The position numbers and the translations under genes were made by a program. From NCBI RefSeq assembly GCF_000220505.1, contig NZ_AFPJ01000007.1, forward strand, positions 186,001 to 250,000: 64,000 bases of DNA. The letters are read 5' to 3'. This document shows, piece after piece, positions 55,028-64,000 of this stretch. The notes below the pieces were generated by a model. It saw only the letters and a list, made by a program, of their open reading frames with translations. It did not search any database and was not told where the DNA came from. Source of the stretch: Microbulbifer agarilyticus S89. Lineage in GTDB: Bacteria > Pseudomonadota > Gammaproteobacteria > Pseudomonadales > Cellvibrionaceae. Position 1 is the stretch's first letter. Every line of letters starts with the position of its first letter.

Positions 55028-57208
55028 TTACCGCGCGCGCACTTGCCACACATTGTGAATTTTCGGGTTGCGCTGGAAGTCCTTGTCGAGCAGCTTGGCT
55101 GAAAGATTTTCCACCGCGAATTCCGATTGCACCGCCTCGTCCATTTTGAAGCTGCGCAAATTATTGGAAAACAACAACACGCCATCTTGGCTCAGCAACG
55201 CCATGCACTGGCGAATCAGTTCCCCGTGGTCCCGCTGAATATCCAGCACACCCTGCATTTTTGCCGAGTTTGAAAAGGTCGGCGGATCGAGAAAAATCAC
55301 ATCGTAATGCCCTTTGCGATTGTCCTGCGCAGCTTTCAGCCACTGCAGGCAGTCGGCCTCGATCAGCTGGTGGCGGTAGGAGTCCATGCCGTTTGCACGG
55401 AAGTTTCTCTGCCCCCACGCCTGGTAGGTCTTTGACAGGTCAACACTGGTACTCTCGGTGCAACCGCCAATTGCTGCCTGCACCGTCGCAGTGGCCGTGT
55501 AGCAAAACAGGTTGAGCAGCCGCTTGCCTTTGGCCAGTTTACGCAGGTACTGGCGCACCGGGCGGTGATCCAGAAACAGGCCTGTGTCCAGGTAGTCCCA
55601 CAGGTTAATTTCCAGCTTCGCCCCGAACTCGTCTACGAGGAAGGTACGGGACTCCTCACCACGCTTCTGATACTGACTACCGCTATCTTTGTGGCTGTGA
55701 CGACGGCGCTCTTTAATGGAAATATTGCGCGGCGCCAGCTCCAGTACCTGTCGCGTAGCGCGCACCAGATCCATCAGGCGAGCGCGGGCTTTTTGCTCGG
55801 GAATACTCGCCGGCGCGCGGTACTCCTGGACATGCGCGAAGCGCTCGCCTTCCAGAGACTGGTAGATATCGATGGCTGCGGAATACTCGGGCAGGTCGGC
55901 ATCGTATAGACGATAGCAACTAACGCCACTGCGTTGCGCCCACTTGCCGGTGGTGCGCAGGTTTTTTTGCAGGCGATTGGCCACCATCTGTGCTTCTTCG
56001 GACAGGCGGGCCCCACCCTCCTGACCGCGCTCAGCAGATTGCGCGTGAATATCAAACAGCAGCAGCTGACTGGGGATGCTGCCGTTGAATAATTTGTATT
56101 GCTTGTGCGAGCGCAGGCCGGTGGAATGACAAAGTTCGGGATTGCCGGTAAAAATTGCCGCCTTCCAGCCGGCAAACTCTTTCTTCAGCTGGCCACCCAG
56201 CTCCGCGTAGGTTTCGCGCAGCGCCTCCTGTTCTCCCAGTCGCTCACCATAGGGCGGATTGGTAATCACCAATCCTGCTGTTACCGGGCGATGACTCGGC
56301 ACCTTGAAGGCCGCCACCGGCCGGCAGCTGACGCGCACCTGCTTGTCCAGGCCGGCGCGCGCGATATTGGATTCTGCGGCAAACAGTACCTTGGCGTCGG
56401 CATCGTAGCCACGAATTTCCGGTAGCGGCTTTACGATGCCTGCGGTGCGGCGCTGCAGCGCCTCTTCCCGCAATGCCAACCAGATGTCACTTTGATGGTT
56501 CAGCCAGCGCTCGAAACCAAATTCCTCACGCAACAGACCGGGAGCCACATCTGCCGCCATCAATGCCGCTTCCACGAGAAAAGTGCCTGAGCCACACATA
56601 GGGTCCAACAAGGCACCGCCCTCGGCGGCAATTTGCGGCCAGCCGGCGCGCATCAGCAACGCTGCGGCGAGGTTTTCTTTCAGTGGGGCCGCGCCGATGT
56701 GGGTGCGGTATCCGCGGCGGTGCAGACTGTCGCCACTGAGATCGATCGCGATTTCGAGGACATCGCGATGCAGGCGCAGCATCACCGACAGGTCGGGATC
56801 CCGCTTGTCGACATCGGGGCGTGCGCCGGTCGCTTTGCGCAGGCGGTCGACGATGGCATCTTTCGCTTTCTGGGCGCCAAACTGGCTGTTGCGTATTTCC
56901 CGGTTGGTGCCAGAAAACTGCACCCAGAGCACGCCGTTGGGGCTAATGTGTTCTTCCCAGGGCTGGTCCGCCACTGCACGATACAAACCTTCCGCATCTT
57001 GAATGCGCGCCTGCCCCAGATTCAGTAAGACCCGATTGGCGATACGGCTCCACAAGTTAACGCGATAAGCCATCGCAAGATCGCCATCGAAGCGCACCGC
57101 CGCCGGCTGCTCCCGCAAAACGTTTGCGCCAATTTGACGCAACTCATTCGCGAGCACATTTTCCAGGCCTTTTGGGCAGGTGGCTGTAAATTCAAACTTC
57201 TCAGTCAA
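55028..57208 (-). CDS. rlmL: Bifunctional 23S rRNA methyltransferase RlmKL
   Basis: 726 residues. An N-terminal THUMP domain, the RlmL methyltransferase with TNPPYGERLG (Asn317) for m2G2445, then the RlmK methyltransferase with LDPPTFSNS (Asp641) for m7G2069. Length matches the fused E. coli enzyme. Convergent with the kinase gene, 7 bp between stops. Confidence 0.94.
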   Translation of the reverse strand: MTEKFEFTATCPKGLENVLANELRQIGANVLREQPAAVRFDGDLAMAYRVNLWSRIANRVLLNLGQARIQDAEGLYRAVADQPWEEHISPNGVLWVQFSGTNREIRNSQFGAQKAKDAIVDRLRKATGARPDVDKRDPDLSVMLRLHRDVLEIAIDLSGDSLHRRGYRTHIGAAPLKENLAAALLMRAGWPQIAAEGGALLDPMCGSGTFLVEAALMAADVAPGLLREEFGFERWLNHQSDIWLALREEALQRRTAGIVKPLPEIRGYDADAKVLFAAESNIARAGLDKQVRVSCRPVAAFKVPSHRPVTAGLVITNPPYGERLGEQEALRETYAELGGQLKKEFAGWKAAIFTGNPELCHSTGLRSHKQYKLFNGSIPSQLLLFDIHAQSAERGQEGGARLSEEAQMVANRLQKNLRTTGKWAQRSGVSCYRLYDADLPEYSAAIDIYQSLEGERFAHVQEYRAPASIPEQKARARLMDLVRATRQVLELAPRNISIKERRRHSHKDSGSQYQKRGEESRTFLVDEFGAKLEINLWDYLDTGLFLDHRPVRQYLRKLAKGKRLLNLFCYTATATVQAAIGGCTESTSVDLSKTYQAWGQRNFRANGMDSYRHQLIEADCLQWLKAAQDNRKGHYDVIFLDPPTFSNSAKMQGVLDIQRDHGELIRQCMALLSQDGVLLFSNNLRSFKMDEAVQSEFAVENLSAKLLDKDFQRNPKIHNVWQVRAR

Positions 57209-57602
57209 GGATTCGACCTCTAAGAGCCTGTTGCCCCCGTCGTACGCCGCTTAGTCGAAATGGGCGCGGGGCATTCTGGCAAAGTTGTTATGGCCATTTT
57301 GGCCAGAGGATATGTAAGTGGCGCAAGCATACCGCAATCGAGAATTCTATTCTTCAAGACCCCGAAATAGCCCTGGGAAGGTTTCTCACATTAGATAATT
57401 TGAACCTATAGAAGGCGCTTTTCAGAAAAAATTAATTCTTCCTTACCTGAAGGTAATTTGGCCCAATATTCGACAGCGGCAGCCCTTCTTGCCAGGCCCC
57501 TTCCACAATAAGCTGGTAATGGCATAAGGGGAGAAGCGGTGATATCAGTCCCGCAGCTGATTTCGGCCGCTTGAGTGACAATCAAAATGAGGTAACACGC
57601 CT
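57209..57602. other. Gap upstream of rmf
   Basis: 394 bp between divergent rlmL and rmf with no gene I can support. It should carry both promoters. No palindrome or repeat stands out; the only clear signal is GAGGTAAC just before rmf. Confidence 0.4.
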
Positions 57603-57806
57603 ATGAAACGCCAAAAACGTAATCCCAACGACAGAGCACTTCACAAAGGTTACGTTGCCGCCGTGCAGGGCAGAGATCACGATAGCTGCCCCTACCAAAG
57701 CGGATCCCTGCATCAGGAATGGGTAAACGGTTGGCGCCAAGGGCGAGAGGATATTTGGAGTGGTTTCGGGCGCGCAGCCCAGGCCCAGCGTCTGGAGAGC
57801 ATGTAG
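57603..57806 (+). CDS. rmf: Ribosome modulation factor
   Basis: 67 residues. KRQKRNPNDRALHKGYVAAVQGRDHDSCPYQ and WVNGWRQGREDIW are the RMF signature; slightly longer than the 55-residue E. coli protein at the C-terminus. It drives 100S ribosome dimers in stationary phase. Position beside rlmL and pyrD is conserved in gammaproteobacteria. A hairpin terminator follows. Confidence 0.94.
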   Translation: MKRQKRNPNDRALHKGYVAAVQGRDHDSCPYQSGSLHQEWVNGWRQGREDIWSGFGRAAQAQRLESM

Positions 57807-57846
57807 ATCAGGCGCGGCTTAACCAAATACTCTCGAAAATCGAGCC

Positions 57847-57868
57847 GGGCTGGCAATAACGCCAGCCC
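57847..57868 (+). terminator. rmf: Hairpin after rmf
   Basis: GGGCTGGC / GCCAGCCC form an 8-bp perfect stem around AATAAC, followed by CACTATCTTTTA on the plus strand. The T-run is imperfect, so a moderate terminator. Confidence 0.6.
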
Positions 57869-57890
57869 CACTATCTTTTACCGATTAGGA

Positions 57891-58937
57891 TCAAGCGCGT
57901 TGCTCAACAACACGCGATGCGTGCAGTTTTGCAATGGCTTCTGCCGCTTCGTGAATCACTTCCGGCCCACGGTAAATAAAGCCAGAATATATCTGCACTG
58001 CCGTAGCGCCCGCGCGAATCTTTTCTGCGGCTGACTCGCCATCAAAAATACCGCCTACGCCGATAATGGGAATACTTCCATCCAGCGCACTGTATAGCTT
58101 GCGAATAACTTCGGTAGACCGATCGCGCAGTGGGCGTCCGCTCAAGCCGCCCTGCTCTGCACCGTGCTCAAGGTTTTCCACCGAAGACTTGTCGATGGTG
58201 GTATTGGTGGCAATCACACCATCAATTTCGTGTTCCTGTAATGTCTTCGCTACCTGGGCGATCGCATCATCGTCCATATCCGGCGCAATCTTCACCGCCA
58301 GCGGTACATAGCGATCCTGCTCAGCGGCAAGCTGGGCCTGCTTTTCTTTCAGCGCATGCAGCAGCTGGCTGAGGCTGCCCCCGAACTGCAGATCTCGCAG
58401 GCCTTTGGTATTGGGAGAGGAAACGTTGGCGGTTATGTAATCCGCATAGGCATATACTTTCTCCATGCAGATACAGTAATCGTCCGCCGCCTTCTCTACC
58501 GGAGTATCGAAGTTTTTGCCCACGTTGATGCCGAGCACACCGGAGTAACGACGGCGTTTTACCCGTTCGAGCAAGTAGTCGACACCTTCGTTATTGAAAC
58601 CCATGCGATTGATGATGGCCTCCGCCTCTGGCAGGCGAAAAATACGCGGCTGGGGGTTGCCAGGCTGCGGACGCGGGGTCACGGTGCCAACCTCAACAAA
58701 ACCGAAACCCAGGGCGCCCAAACCGTTGAACGCCTGAGCATTCTTGTCCAGACCGGCCGCGAGACCCACGGGGTTTGGCAGGGTCAAGCCCATCAGTTCT
58801 ACCGGGTCATCCGGTACCGATTTGCTAAACAGCGACATCAAGCCAAGCCGCTCGGCGGCGCCAATGGCGTCCATCGACAGGTGGTGGGAGCGCTCAGGAT
58901 CGAGCGCAAACAGGGCTTTGCGCAAATGCTGGTACAT
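57891..58937 (-). CDS. pyrD: Dihydroorotate dehydrogenase (quinone), class 2
   Basis: 348 residues from ATG 58937 ([20 protein letters not shown]); 22 upstream codons are rejected since the class 2 membrane-associated N-terminal helix starts here. [19 protein letters not shown] and [13 protein letters not shown] (catalytic Ser at about 174) are class 2 hallmarks, and [15 protein letters not shown] binds FMN phosphate. Oxidises dihydroorotate to orotate in pyrimidine synthesis. Confidence 0.95.
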   Translation of the reverse strand: MYQHLRKALFALDPERSHHLSMDAIGAAERLGLMSLFSKSVPDDPVELMGLTLPNPVGLAAGLDKNAQAFNGLGALGFGFVEVGTVTPRPQPGNPQPRIFRLPEAEAIINRMGFNNEGVDYLLERVKRRRYSGVLGINVGKNFDTPVEKAADDYCICMEKVYAYADYITANVSSPNTKGLRDLQFGGSLSQLLHALKEKQAQLAAEQDRYVPLAVKIAPDMDDDAIAQVAKTLQEHEIDGVIATNTTIDKSSVENLEHGAEQGGLSGRPLRDRSTEVIRKLYSALDGSIPIIGVGGIFDGESAAEKIRAGATAVQIYSGFIYRGPEVIHEAAEAIAKLHASRVVEQRA

Positions 58938-59029
58938 GGGTTTCCTTGAGGTTCTGACCAAAGCAGCGCTCTCGTCTCCGGCACGGGGTCCGCGGAAAAG
59001 CAAGAGTCCGATGGGTCATGCAAATATGA

Positions 59030-59062
59030 CAAACCCCATCCGGGATACCCGGACGGGGTTTG
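59030..59062 (-). terminator. Hairpin between gdhB and pyrD
   Basis: CAAACCCCATCCGGG pairs with CCCGGACGGGGTTTG around an ATA loop, 15 bp with one A-C mismatch. It follows the gdhB stop by 33 bp. Only a weak T-rich stretch (TCATATTTG) follows on the minus strand. Confidence 0.6.
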
Positions 59063-59095
59063 CGTATTGTACGAGATTCCAACGATTCGAGAAAC

Positions 59096-62000
59096 TTACG
59101 CCGTCATCAGGGATTCCTGGTCTGCCGTCGCATTTGCCAGGTACATCAGTTCCCGCAAGGCAACCGTAAACATGGCGAAGTCTCCTTGTGTGGCCGACTT
59201 CAGTTCCTTGGTCAAACTTTCCCAGCGCTGGATTGCCGGCGCCATCCTGTTCGCCCAGTTCTCCACCGCACTGTCTACGTCGAGACCATCGTCGCCAGCC
59301 AGACGCAGGATATGGGTAGCCAGCCTTGCGAGCTGGTTATCCAGATCGTCCATGCTGGTCTCCCGCGCCTGGGAATGCCAGAAGCTATCCGACGGCAAGT
59401 CGATGATCTGGTTGCCGAACCAATAGAGGCCCAGACGATCTGCAAGTGCGAAGTAGGCTTTTGCCACCTCTTCAACAGGCCGATCTGTAATGCGCGCGGT
59501 ATGCGAAATACCCAGTGCAGAAAACAGATAGGTCGGCGACGCCGCCAGCATCGCCAGGTCTTTCGGCACGCTGGCCGCGGTCAGCCTGTCGTGCCGCGCA
59601 TGCCACTCGCGCAGCGGCTCGCCACTCAGTACCTCAGGTAAGGCACGAATCACGCGCTGGACAGAATCCTGGAACAATGCAATTTCATTTGCCGGATCGA
59701 GCGCGCCGTGTCGGTTGCGCACAAACCAACGAGCCGCCCTGCGCACCCGCCCCACCATGGCGGTCATCAGCTGCAGCTGTAAATCCGCCGGCACCTGATA
59801 GTCGAGCTCGGCGACGCCGTGCTGGAAATCCGACATGCGATACACATCGCGCGCACTCACATAAGCGGCGATGATGGTATCAATCCCTGCACCGGTGGCG
59901 CCGCTGATCCGATCGTAGAAGGTAATGCCCATGCTGTTGACCATTTCGTTGGCAACCTGCGTGGAGACAATTTCCCGGCGCAAGGGGTGGTCATAGACCA
60001 GCGCCTGGTACCGGGACACCAGGGCTGGAGGAAATGCAGACTCCACCGCCTCCTGCACATAATCATTATCGATAATGTGCGCGCCAACCAGCTCTTCCTT
60101 CAGTTTGACCTTCACATAGGAGATCAGCACGGACAGTTCAGGGTGCGTGAGATACTGCCCTTTGCTCTGGCGCTCGTTCAGCGTTTCGTTGTCTGGGATA
60201 AACTCCAACTGGCGACGCAGGCGGCCTTCGGCTTCGAGTGAATTAATCGTACGACGGAATTCATCAAAGCGGTCGGCAATCTGATAGGCCGCCACACTAA
60301 TTGCACTGGTCTGGTCATAATTGTTGTCCAGCACCAGCTCCGCGACCGAGTCGGTCATCTCTTCCAGCATATGGTTACGCTGTTTTTCCGTCAGGTCACC
60401 ATTGGCCACCACCTTGTCCAACAGGATCTTGATGTTGACCTCATGATCCGAGCAGTCCACGCCGCCGGCGTTATCGATAAAGTCGGTATTACACCGGCCA
60501 CCGTTCAGGGAAAACTCGATACGCCCGCGCTGGGTCATGCCCAGGTTTCCGCCCTCACCAAACACCTTGCAGCGCAGCTCCTTGCCATCGACCCGCAGGT
60601 TATCATTCGACTTGTCGCCGACCTGCTCGTGGCTCTCTTGCTGCCCCTTCACATAGGTGCCAATCCCACCATTCCAGATCAGGTCGACCGGTGCCTTGAG
60701 CATCGCACTGATCAGCTCGTTCGGTGTCAGGTGATCCGCTTCAATGGCAAATGCCTGCTGCATCTCCGGGGTGATTTTTACCGACTTGGCGCGGCGCTCA
60801 AAAATCCCACCACCTTTGGAGATGAGGCTCAGGTTGTAATCGGTCCAGCTTGAACGAGGCAACTCAAACAACCGCTTGCGCTCGTGGTAACTGCTCGACG
60901 CATCGGGATTCGGGTCGACAAAAATATGCAGGTGGTTGAAGGCGCCTTTCAAACAGATATGTTCGGACAGCAGCATACCGTTGCCGAACACGTCACCGGC
61001 CATGTCACCGATACCGATCACTGAGAAGTTTTCGGTTTGTACATTGACGCCCATTTCACGGAAATGCCGTTGCACGGAGACCCAGGCACCGCGCGCGGTG
61101 ATGCCCATTTTTTTGTGGTCATAACCATTGCTGCCGCCGGAGGCAAAGGCATCACCGAGCCAGAAGTCGTACTCCGCAGCGATACCGTTGGCGATATCGG
61201 AAAAGGTCGCGGTTCCCTTGTCCGCGGCCACAACCAGATAGGGGTCGTCCTCATCCCGGCGGATCACGCGGTCCGGCGGAATCACCTCGCCATTTTTCAG
61301 GTTATCGGTAACGTCGAGCAATGCCCGGATGAATGTCTTGTAACTCTTGATACCGGATTCGATGAGCGCTTCCCGGCTGTTGTCTGCCGGAGGCCGACGC
61401 ACCACGAAGCCACCCTTGGCCCCGCTGGGCACAATAACCGCATTCTTTACGTTCTGCGCCTTCACCAGGCCCAGCACTTCGGTGCGGAAATCTTCCAGGC
61501 GATCGGACCAGCGCAAACCACCACGGGCGACCTTGCCGCCGCGCAGGTGCACCCCTTCCACTTGCGGGGAATAGACGAAGATTTCGAACAGAGGGCGTGG
61601 CTCCGGGATATTCGGGATATCCCGCGGGCTGAACTTGATGGAAATGTAATCTTTCGGCTGGTCGTTGGTGTCCAGCTGGAAAAAATTGGTACGCAGCGTC
61701 GCCCGGATCAAATCCAGGTAACGGCGAATTACCTGATCTTCGTTCAGGTTGTCGACGCTGTCGAGGCCATCGTGGATCTTCTTGATCAGGCGTTCCACAC
61801 GGGTCTGGTCCTGGCGCTCCGGTGAATTGATCCGCGGATCAAACATCGCGCGGAATAGCGCCACCAGGTTGCGGGTAATCTCCACATGATTCGCCAGCGT
61901 AGCCGCGATATAGGACTGGCTCGCGCTGAACTTGGTCTGCTTCATGTACCGCGCATAGGCACGCAACATGGTAACCTCTCGCCAGTTGAGGCGGGCGGCA

Positions 62001-63991
62001 AGTACCAGTCGATTGAACGCGTCGCTCTCGGCCACACCGTCCCAGATCGCCGCAAATGCGTCCTGGAACAGGGAGCGCGAGGCCTGCGCGTCGATACGGG
62101 TAGGCAGGCCGAACTCCAGGTGGAATTCGTGCATCCACACATCCTGCTTGCCACGCGGACGGATGGTGTACGGAAACTCGCCCATCACCCGCAGCCCGAG
62201 ATTCTCCAGCACAGGAATCACATCGGACAGCGTCAAACCAGAGCCCACATTGAATACCTTGAAGCGCAGGCTACCGGGCTCAGCGCCAACCGGCTGGTAG
62301 AAGCTCATCGCGACTCGATTGTCGTCGCTCAGCTCCTGAATTGACGTCACGTCCTGGACCGCGATACGCGGCTCAAAGTCCTCGCGATAGCCCGCGGGGA
62401 AAGACTGGCCATAGGTGCCGATCAGTCGGCTGCCCTCTTCTTCCCCATGGGTCTCTATCAGGGATCTATGAAATACATCTTCCCAGCTGCGGGTAATATC
62501 CACAATCTGCGCCTCCAGTCGGGCTACATCAATATCCAGGGGTAGATTCGGGTCGACGCGGAATACCAGATGTACCCGGGCGAGAATCGATTCGGAAAAG
62601 AAGGTAGTAAAGTCAGAATCCAGTGCGTGAATCGTACGCGCGATACGATCACTGATCTTCTCCCGCACCTCACTGCTGAACTGGTCACGCGGCACGTACA
62701 CCAGCGCGCTGACAAACTTTCCGAACGGGTCTTTGCGCATAAACAAGCGCAAACGCGCGCGCTCATTCATCGCCAGCACACCATGGGTGGTATCAAACAG
62801 TTCCCTGGTACTGCTCTGGAACAGTTCATCCCGTGGAAAGGTATCCAGAATACGCTGCAGCGCCTTGCCGTCATGGCTGGTGGGAGCGTGACCGCTCTGC
62901 TCCATCACCGAGGCCAGCTTGCGGCGCACAATTGGGATCTTGGAGGGGCTTTCGGTGTAGACCGGCGAGGTATACAGCCCCATAAATGCCGACTCGCCAA
63001 TCACCTCACCGTTTTCGTCATACCGCTTGATGCTGACGTAGTCCGAATAGGCCGCACGGTGCACCCGCGACTTGACCGAAGACTTGGCAAAGGTGAGGAA
63101 ATTGGGGCCCTGGTAAAAGCGCTGCTTGCCCTCGTTAAACGCATACTCCGGCGTCGGTTCAGCGGTCTCTTCCAGCTTCTTAAAAATCCCCAGGCGACGG
63201 TTCTCGACTTCCTGCAGTACTTTCTTATTCCCCTGCTGAGAGAACTCGTATTCGCGATAGCCAAGGAAGGTGAAGTTGCCATCACGCATCCACTGCAGAA
63301 ACGCGCTGGCCTCCGCCAGGTTGGCTTCGTGATCCGCCACTCCAGCCTGCAGCTGGTCCTGCATGGCGGAACAGGTATCCAGCATGGGCACATAGTCGTC
63401 GACGACCAGCGCCACGTCACCCAGCACATCGCTCAGTGCCCGCGATAGCTCCGACGCGCGCGTTGCGCTGGTATCGAGGTTAATTTCGAGGTAAATCAGT
63501 GCCTCGTTGGCGATTGTAGGGTCGAACTGGCGCTCCTCTTCCAGCAGTGGCGCCACAGGCAACAACTGCTGCAGACGGCCACTCTCGTCCCGTTGCAACT
63601 GCATGACGGTACTTTTGATGGAGTGGATAACCGTGTCACGCTGGTTGATTTCCATACGCACCGAATCCACAAGAAACGGCATGTCACGCTGCAGCACACA
63701 CACCACGGTGTGCGAACACTCCCAGCCGTGATCCTCCAGGCGTGGATTGAATACCCGCACTTTCGGGCCGCCACTATCGCGCTGCTGAATAAAATCCCAG
63801 CAGGTGTATACACAGCCATAGATGTCGACCAAACGCCGACCCGCAAGGTCCTCGAGGGGGTATTGGTTCAGATATTGCTCAGCGAAGCTGATTACAGGCC
63901 CAGCCTTGTCCCCAAGTTTCTCGCGAATAATCTCGCTAACTTGCTCCAGCAGCTCTTCCCGGCTATCGGTGATGACCGTCGCCATATTCAC
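59096..63991 (-). CDS. gdhB: Large NAD-specific glutamate dehydrogenase
   Basis: 1631 residues from GTG 63991 (AGGA five bases upstream); ATG 63985 is an alternative two codons in. Size and order match the 180-kDa L-GDH family: a long N-terminal ACT-like regulatory part (about 1-700), then the catalytic core with GGKVARGGLRWSDR, IVPSGAKGGFV, SVIGIGDMAGDVFGNGML and WNGGIGTYVK, and a helical C-terminal part. It deaminates glutamate to 2-oxoglutarate with NAD, mostly in amino-acid catabolism. The start codon is only 9 bp from the window edge, so its promoter is outside. Confidence 0.95.
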   Translation of the reverse strand: MNMATVITDSREELLEQVSEIIREKLGDKAGPVISFAEQYLNQYPLEDLAGRRLVDIYGCVYTCWDFIQQRDSGGPKVRVFNPRLEDHGWECSHTVVCVLQRDMPFLVDSVRMEINQRDTVIHSIKSTVMQLQRDESGRLQQLLPVAPLLEEERQFDPTIANEALIYLEINLDTSATRASELSRALSDVLGDVALVVDDYVPMLDTCSAMQDQLQAGVADHEANLAEASAFLQWMRDGNFTFLGYREYEFSQQGNKKVLQEVENRRLGIFKKLEETAEPTPEYAFNEGKQRFYQGPNFLTFAKSSVKSRVHRAAYSDYVSIKRYDENGEVIGESAFMGLYTSPVYTESPSKIPIVRRKLASVMEQSGHAPTSHDGKALQRILDTFPRDELFQSSTRELFDTTHGVLAMNERARLRLFMRKDPFGKFVSALVYVPRDQFSSEVREKISDRIARTIHALDSDFTTFFSESILARVHLVFRVDPNLPLDIDVARLEAQIVDITRSWEDVFHRSLIETHGEEEGSRLIGTYGQSFPAGYREDFEPRIAVQDVTSIQELSDDNRVAMSFYQPVGAEPGSLRFKVFNVGSGLTLSDVIPVLENLGLRVMGEFPYTIRPRGKQDVWMHEFHLEFGLPTRIDAQASRSLFQDAFAAIWDGVAESDAFNRLVLAARLNWREVTMLRAYARYMKQTKFSASQSYIAATLANHVEITRNLVALFRAMFDPRINSPERQDQTRVERLIKKIHDGLDSVDNLNEDQVIRRYLDLIRATLRTNFFQLDTNDQPKDYISIKFSPRDIPNIPEPRPLFEIFVYSPQVEGVHLRGGKVARGGLRWSDRLEDFRTEVLGLVKAQNVKNAVIVPSGAKGGFVVRRPPADNSREALIESGIKSYKTFIRALLDVTDNLKNGEVIPPDRVIRRDEDDPYLVVAADKGTATFSDIANGIAAEYDFWLGDAFASGGSNGYDHKKMGITARGAWVSVQRHFREMGVNVQTENFSVIGIGDMAGDVFGNGMLLSEHICLKGAFNHLHIFVDPNPDASSSYHERKRLFELPRSSWTDYNLSLISKGGGIFERRAKSVKITPEMQQAFAIEADHLTPNELISAMLKAPVDLIWNGGIGTYVKGQQESHEQVGDKSNDNLRVDGKELRCKVFGEGGNLGMTQRGRIEFSLNGGRCNTDFIDNAGGVDCSDHEVNIKILLDKVVANGDLTEKQRNHMLEEMTDSVAELVLDNNYDQTSAISVAAYQIADRFDEFRRTINSLEAEGRLRRQLEFIPDNETLNERQSKGQYLTHPELSVLISYVKVKLKEELVGAHIIDNDYVQEAVESAFPPALVSRYQALVYDHPLRREIVSTQVANEMVNSMGITFYDRISGATGAGIDTIIAAYVSARDVYRMSDFQHGVAELDYQVPADLQLQLMTAMVGRVRRAARWFVRNRHGALDPANEIALFQDSVQRVIRALPEVLSGEPLREWHARHDRLTAASVPKDLAMLAASPTYLFSALGISHTARITDRPVEEVAKAYFALADRLGLYWFGNQIIDLPSDSFWHSQARETSMDDLDNQLARLATHILRLAGDDGLDVDSAVENWANRMAPAIQRWESLTKELKSATQGDFAMFTVALRELMYLANATADQESLMTA

Positions 63992-64000
63992 GTACGTCCT

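Noticed and set aside
1-64000. CRISPR array, tRNA or rRNA genes, transposase genes
   Set aside because: No regularly spaced repeats, tRNA-like cloverleaf, rRNA sequence or transposase motif was recognised; subtle tRNAs could be missed by eye.

Overview
The window looks like chromosomal DNA of a marine-type gammaproteobacterium, most likely a Cellvibrionales relative such as Microbulbifer. This is inferred from protein character, moderate-to-high GC, the Na+-pumping NADH dehydrogenase, the AcnD/PrpF form of the methylcitrate cycle and the very large NAD-glutamate dehydrogenase; no rRNA or tRNA gene is present to confirm it. From memory, the order lolCDE - sthA - apbE - nqr - gap - mfd - csiV - nagZ - psrA - lexA - DUF6586 - topA matches a block of the Pseudomonas aeruginosa chromosome, so most of the window is old vertically inherited backbone.

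Layout. 1-835: a lipoprotein with seven 21-bp (heptad) repeats, running off the left edge. 988-3773: four AT-richer, same-strand accessory genes (cysteine-hydrolase-like, membrane HExxH protein, GNAT, methyltransferase). Their stop codons lie in or near attC-like imperfect palindromes, so the stretch resembles an integron cassette cluster without an integrase. 4119-11071: the propionate (2-methylcitrate) operon prpR-prpB-prpC-acnD-prpF, with two palindromic repeat elements between prpC and acnD. 11509-17267: a DUF2062 protein, the Lol lipoprotein-release ABC transporter and an alpha/beta-hydrolase membrane protein. 17520-27114: a small secreted protein, a thioesterase, soluble transhydrogenase, NqrM, ApbE and nqrABCDEF. 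The Nqr set is complete: structural genes, the flavin transferase that loads NqrB and NqrC, and the iron-sulfur maturation factor.

27619-45227: a long GAPDH, Mfd, CsiV, a DUF819 transporter-like protein, a cold-shock protein, an MscS channel, NagZ, PsrA, a DUF6763-like protein, LexA with two SOS boxes, two small conserved proteins and topoisomerase I. 45448-50312: UspA, Uup, Slt70 and a glutaredoxin-like protein. 50315-55020: a phosphosignalling module made of a double-FHA membrane protein, a PP2C phosphatase with a membrane anchor, and a Ser/Thr kinase-TM-PEGA-FGE-like fusion. 55028-63991: RlmKL, RMF, PyrD and the approximately 1630-residue glutamate dehydrogenase.

The most interesting items are the FHA/PP2C/kinase module, which has no type VI secretion genes beside it, the integrase-less cassette cluster at the left, the palindromic elements inside the prp operon, and a perfect terminator hairpin overlapping the 5' end of apbE. 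No CRISPR array, insertion-sequence transposase, rRNA or tRNA was seen.
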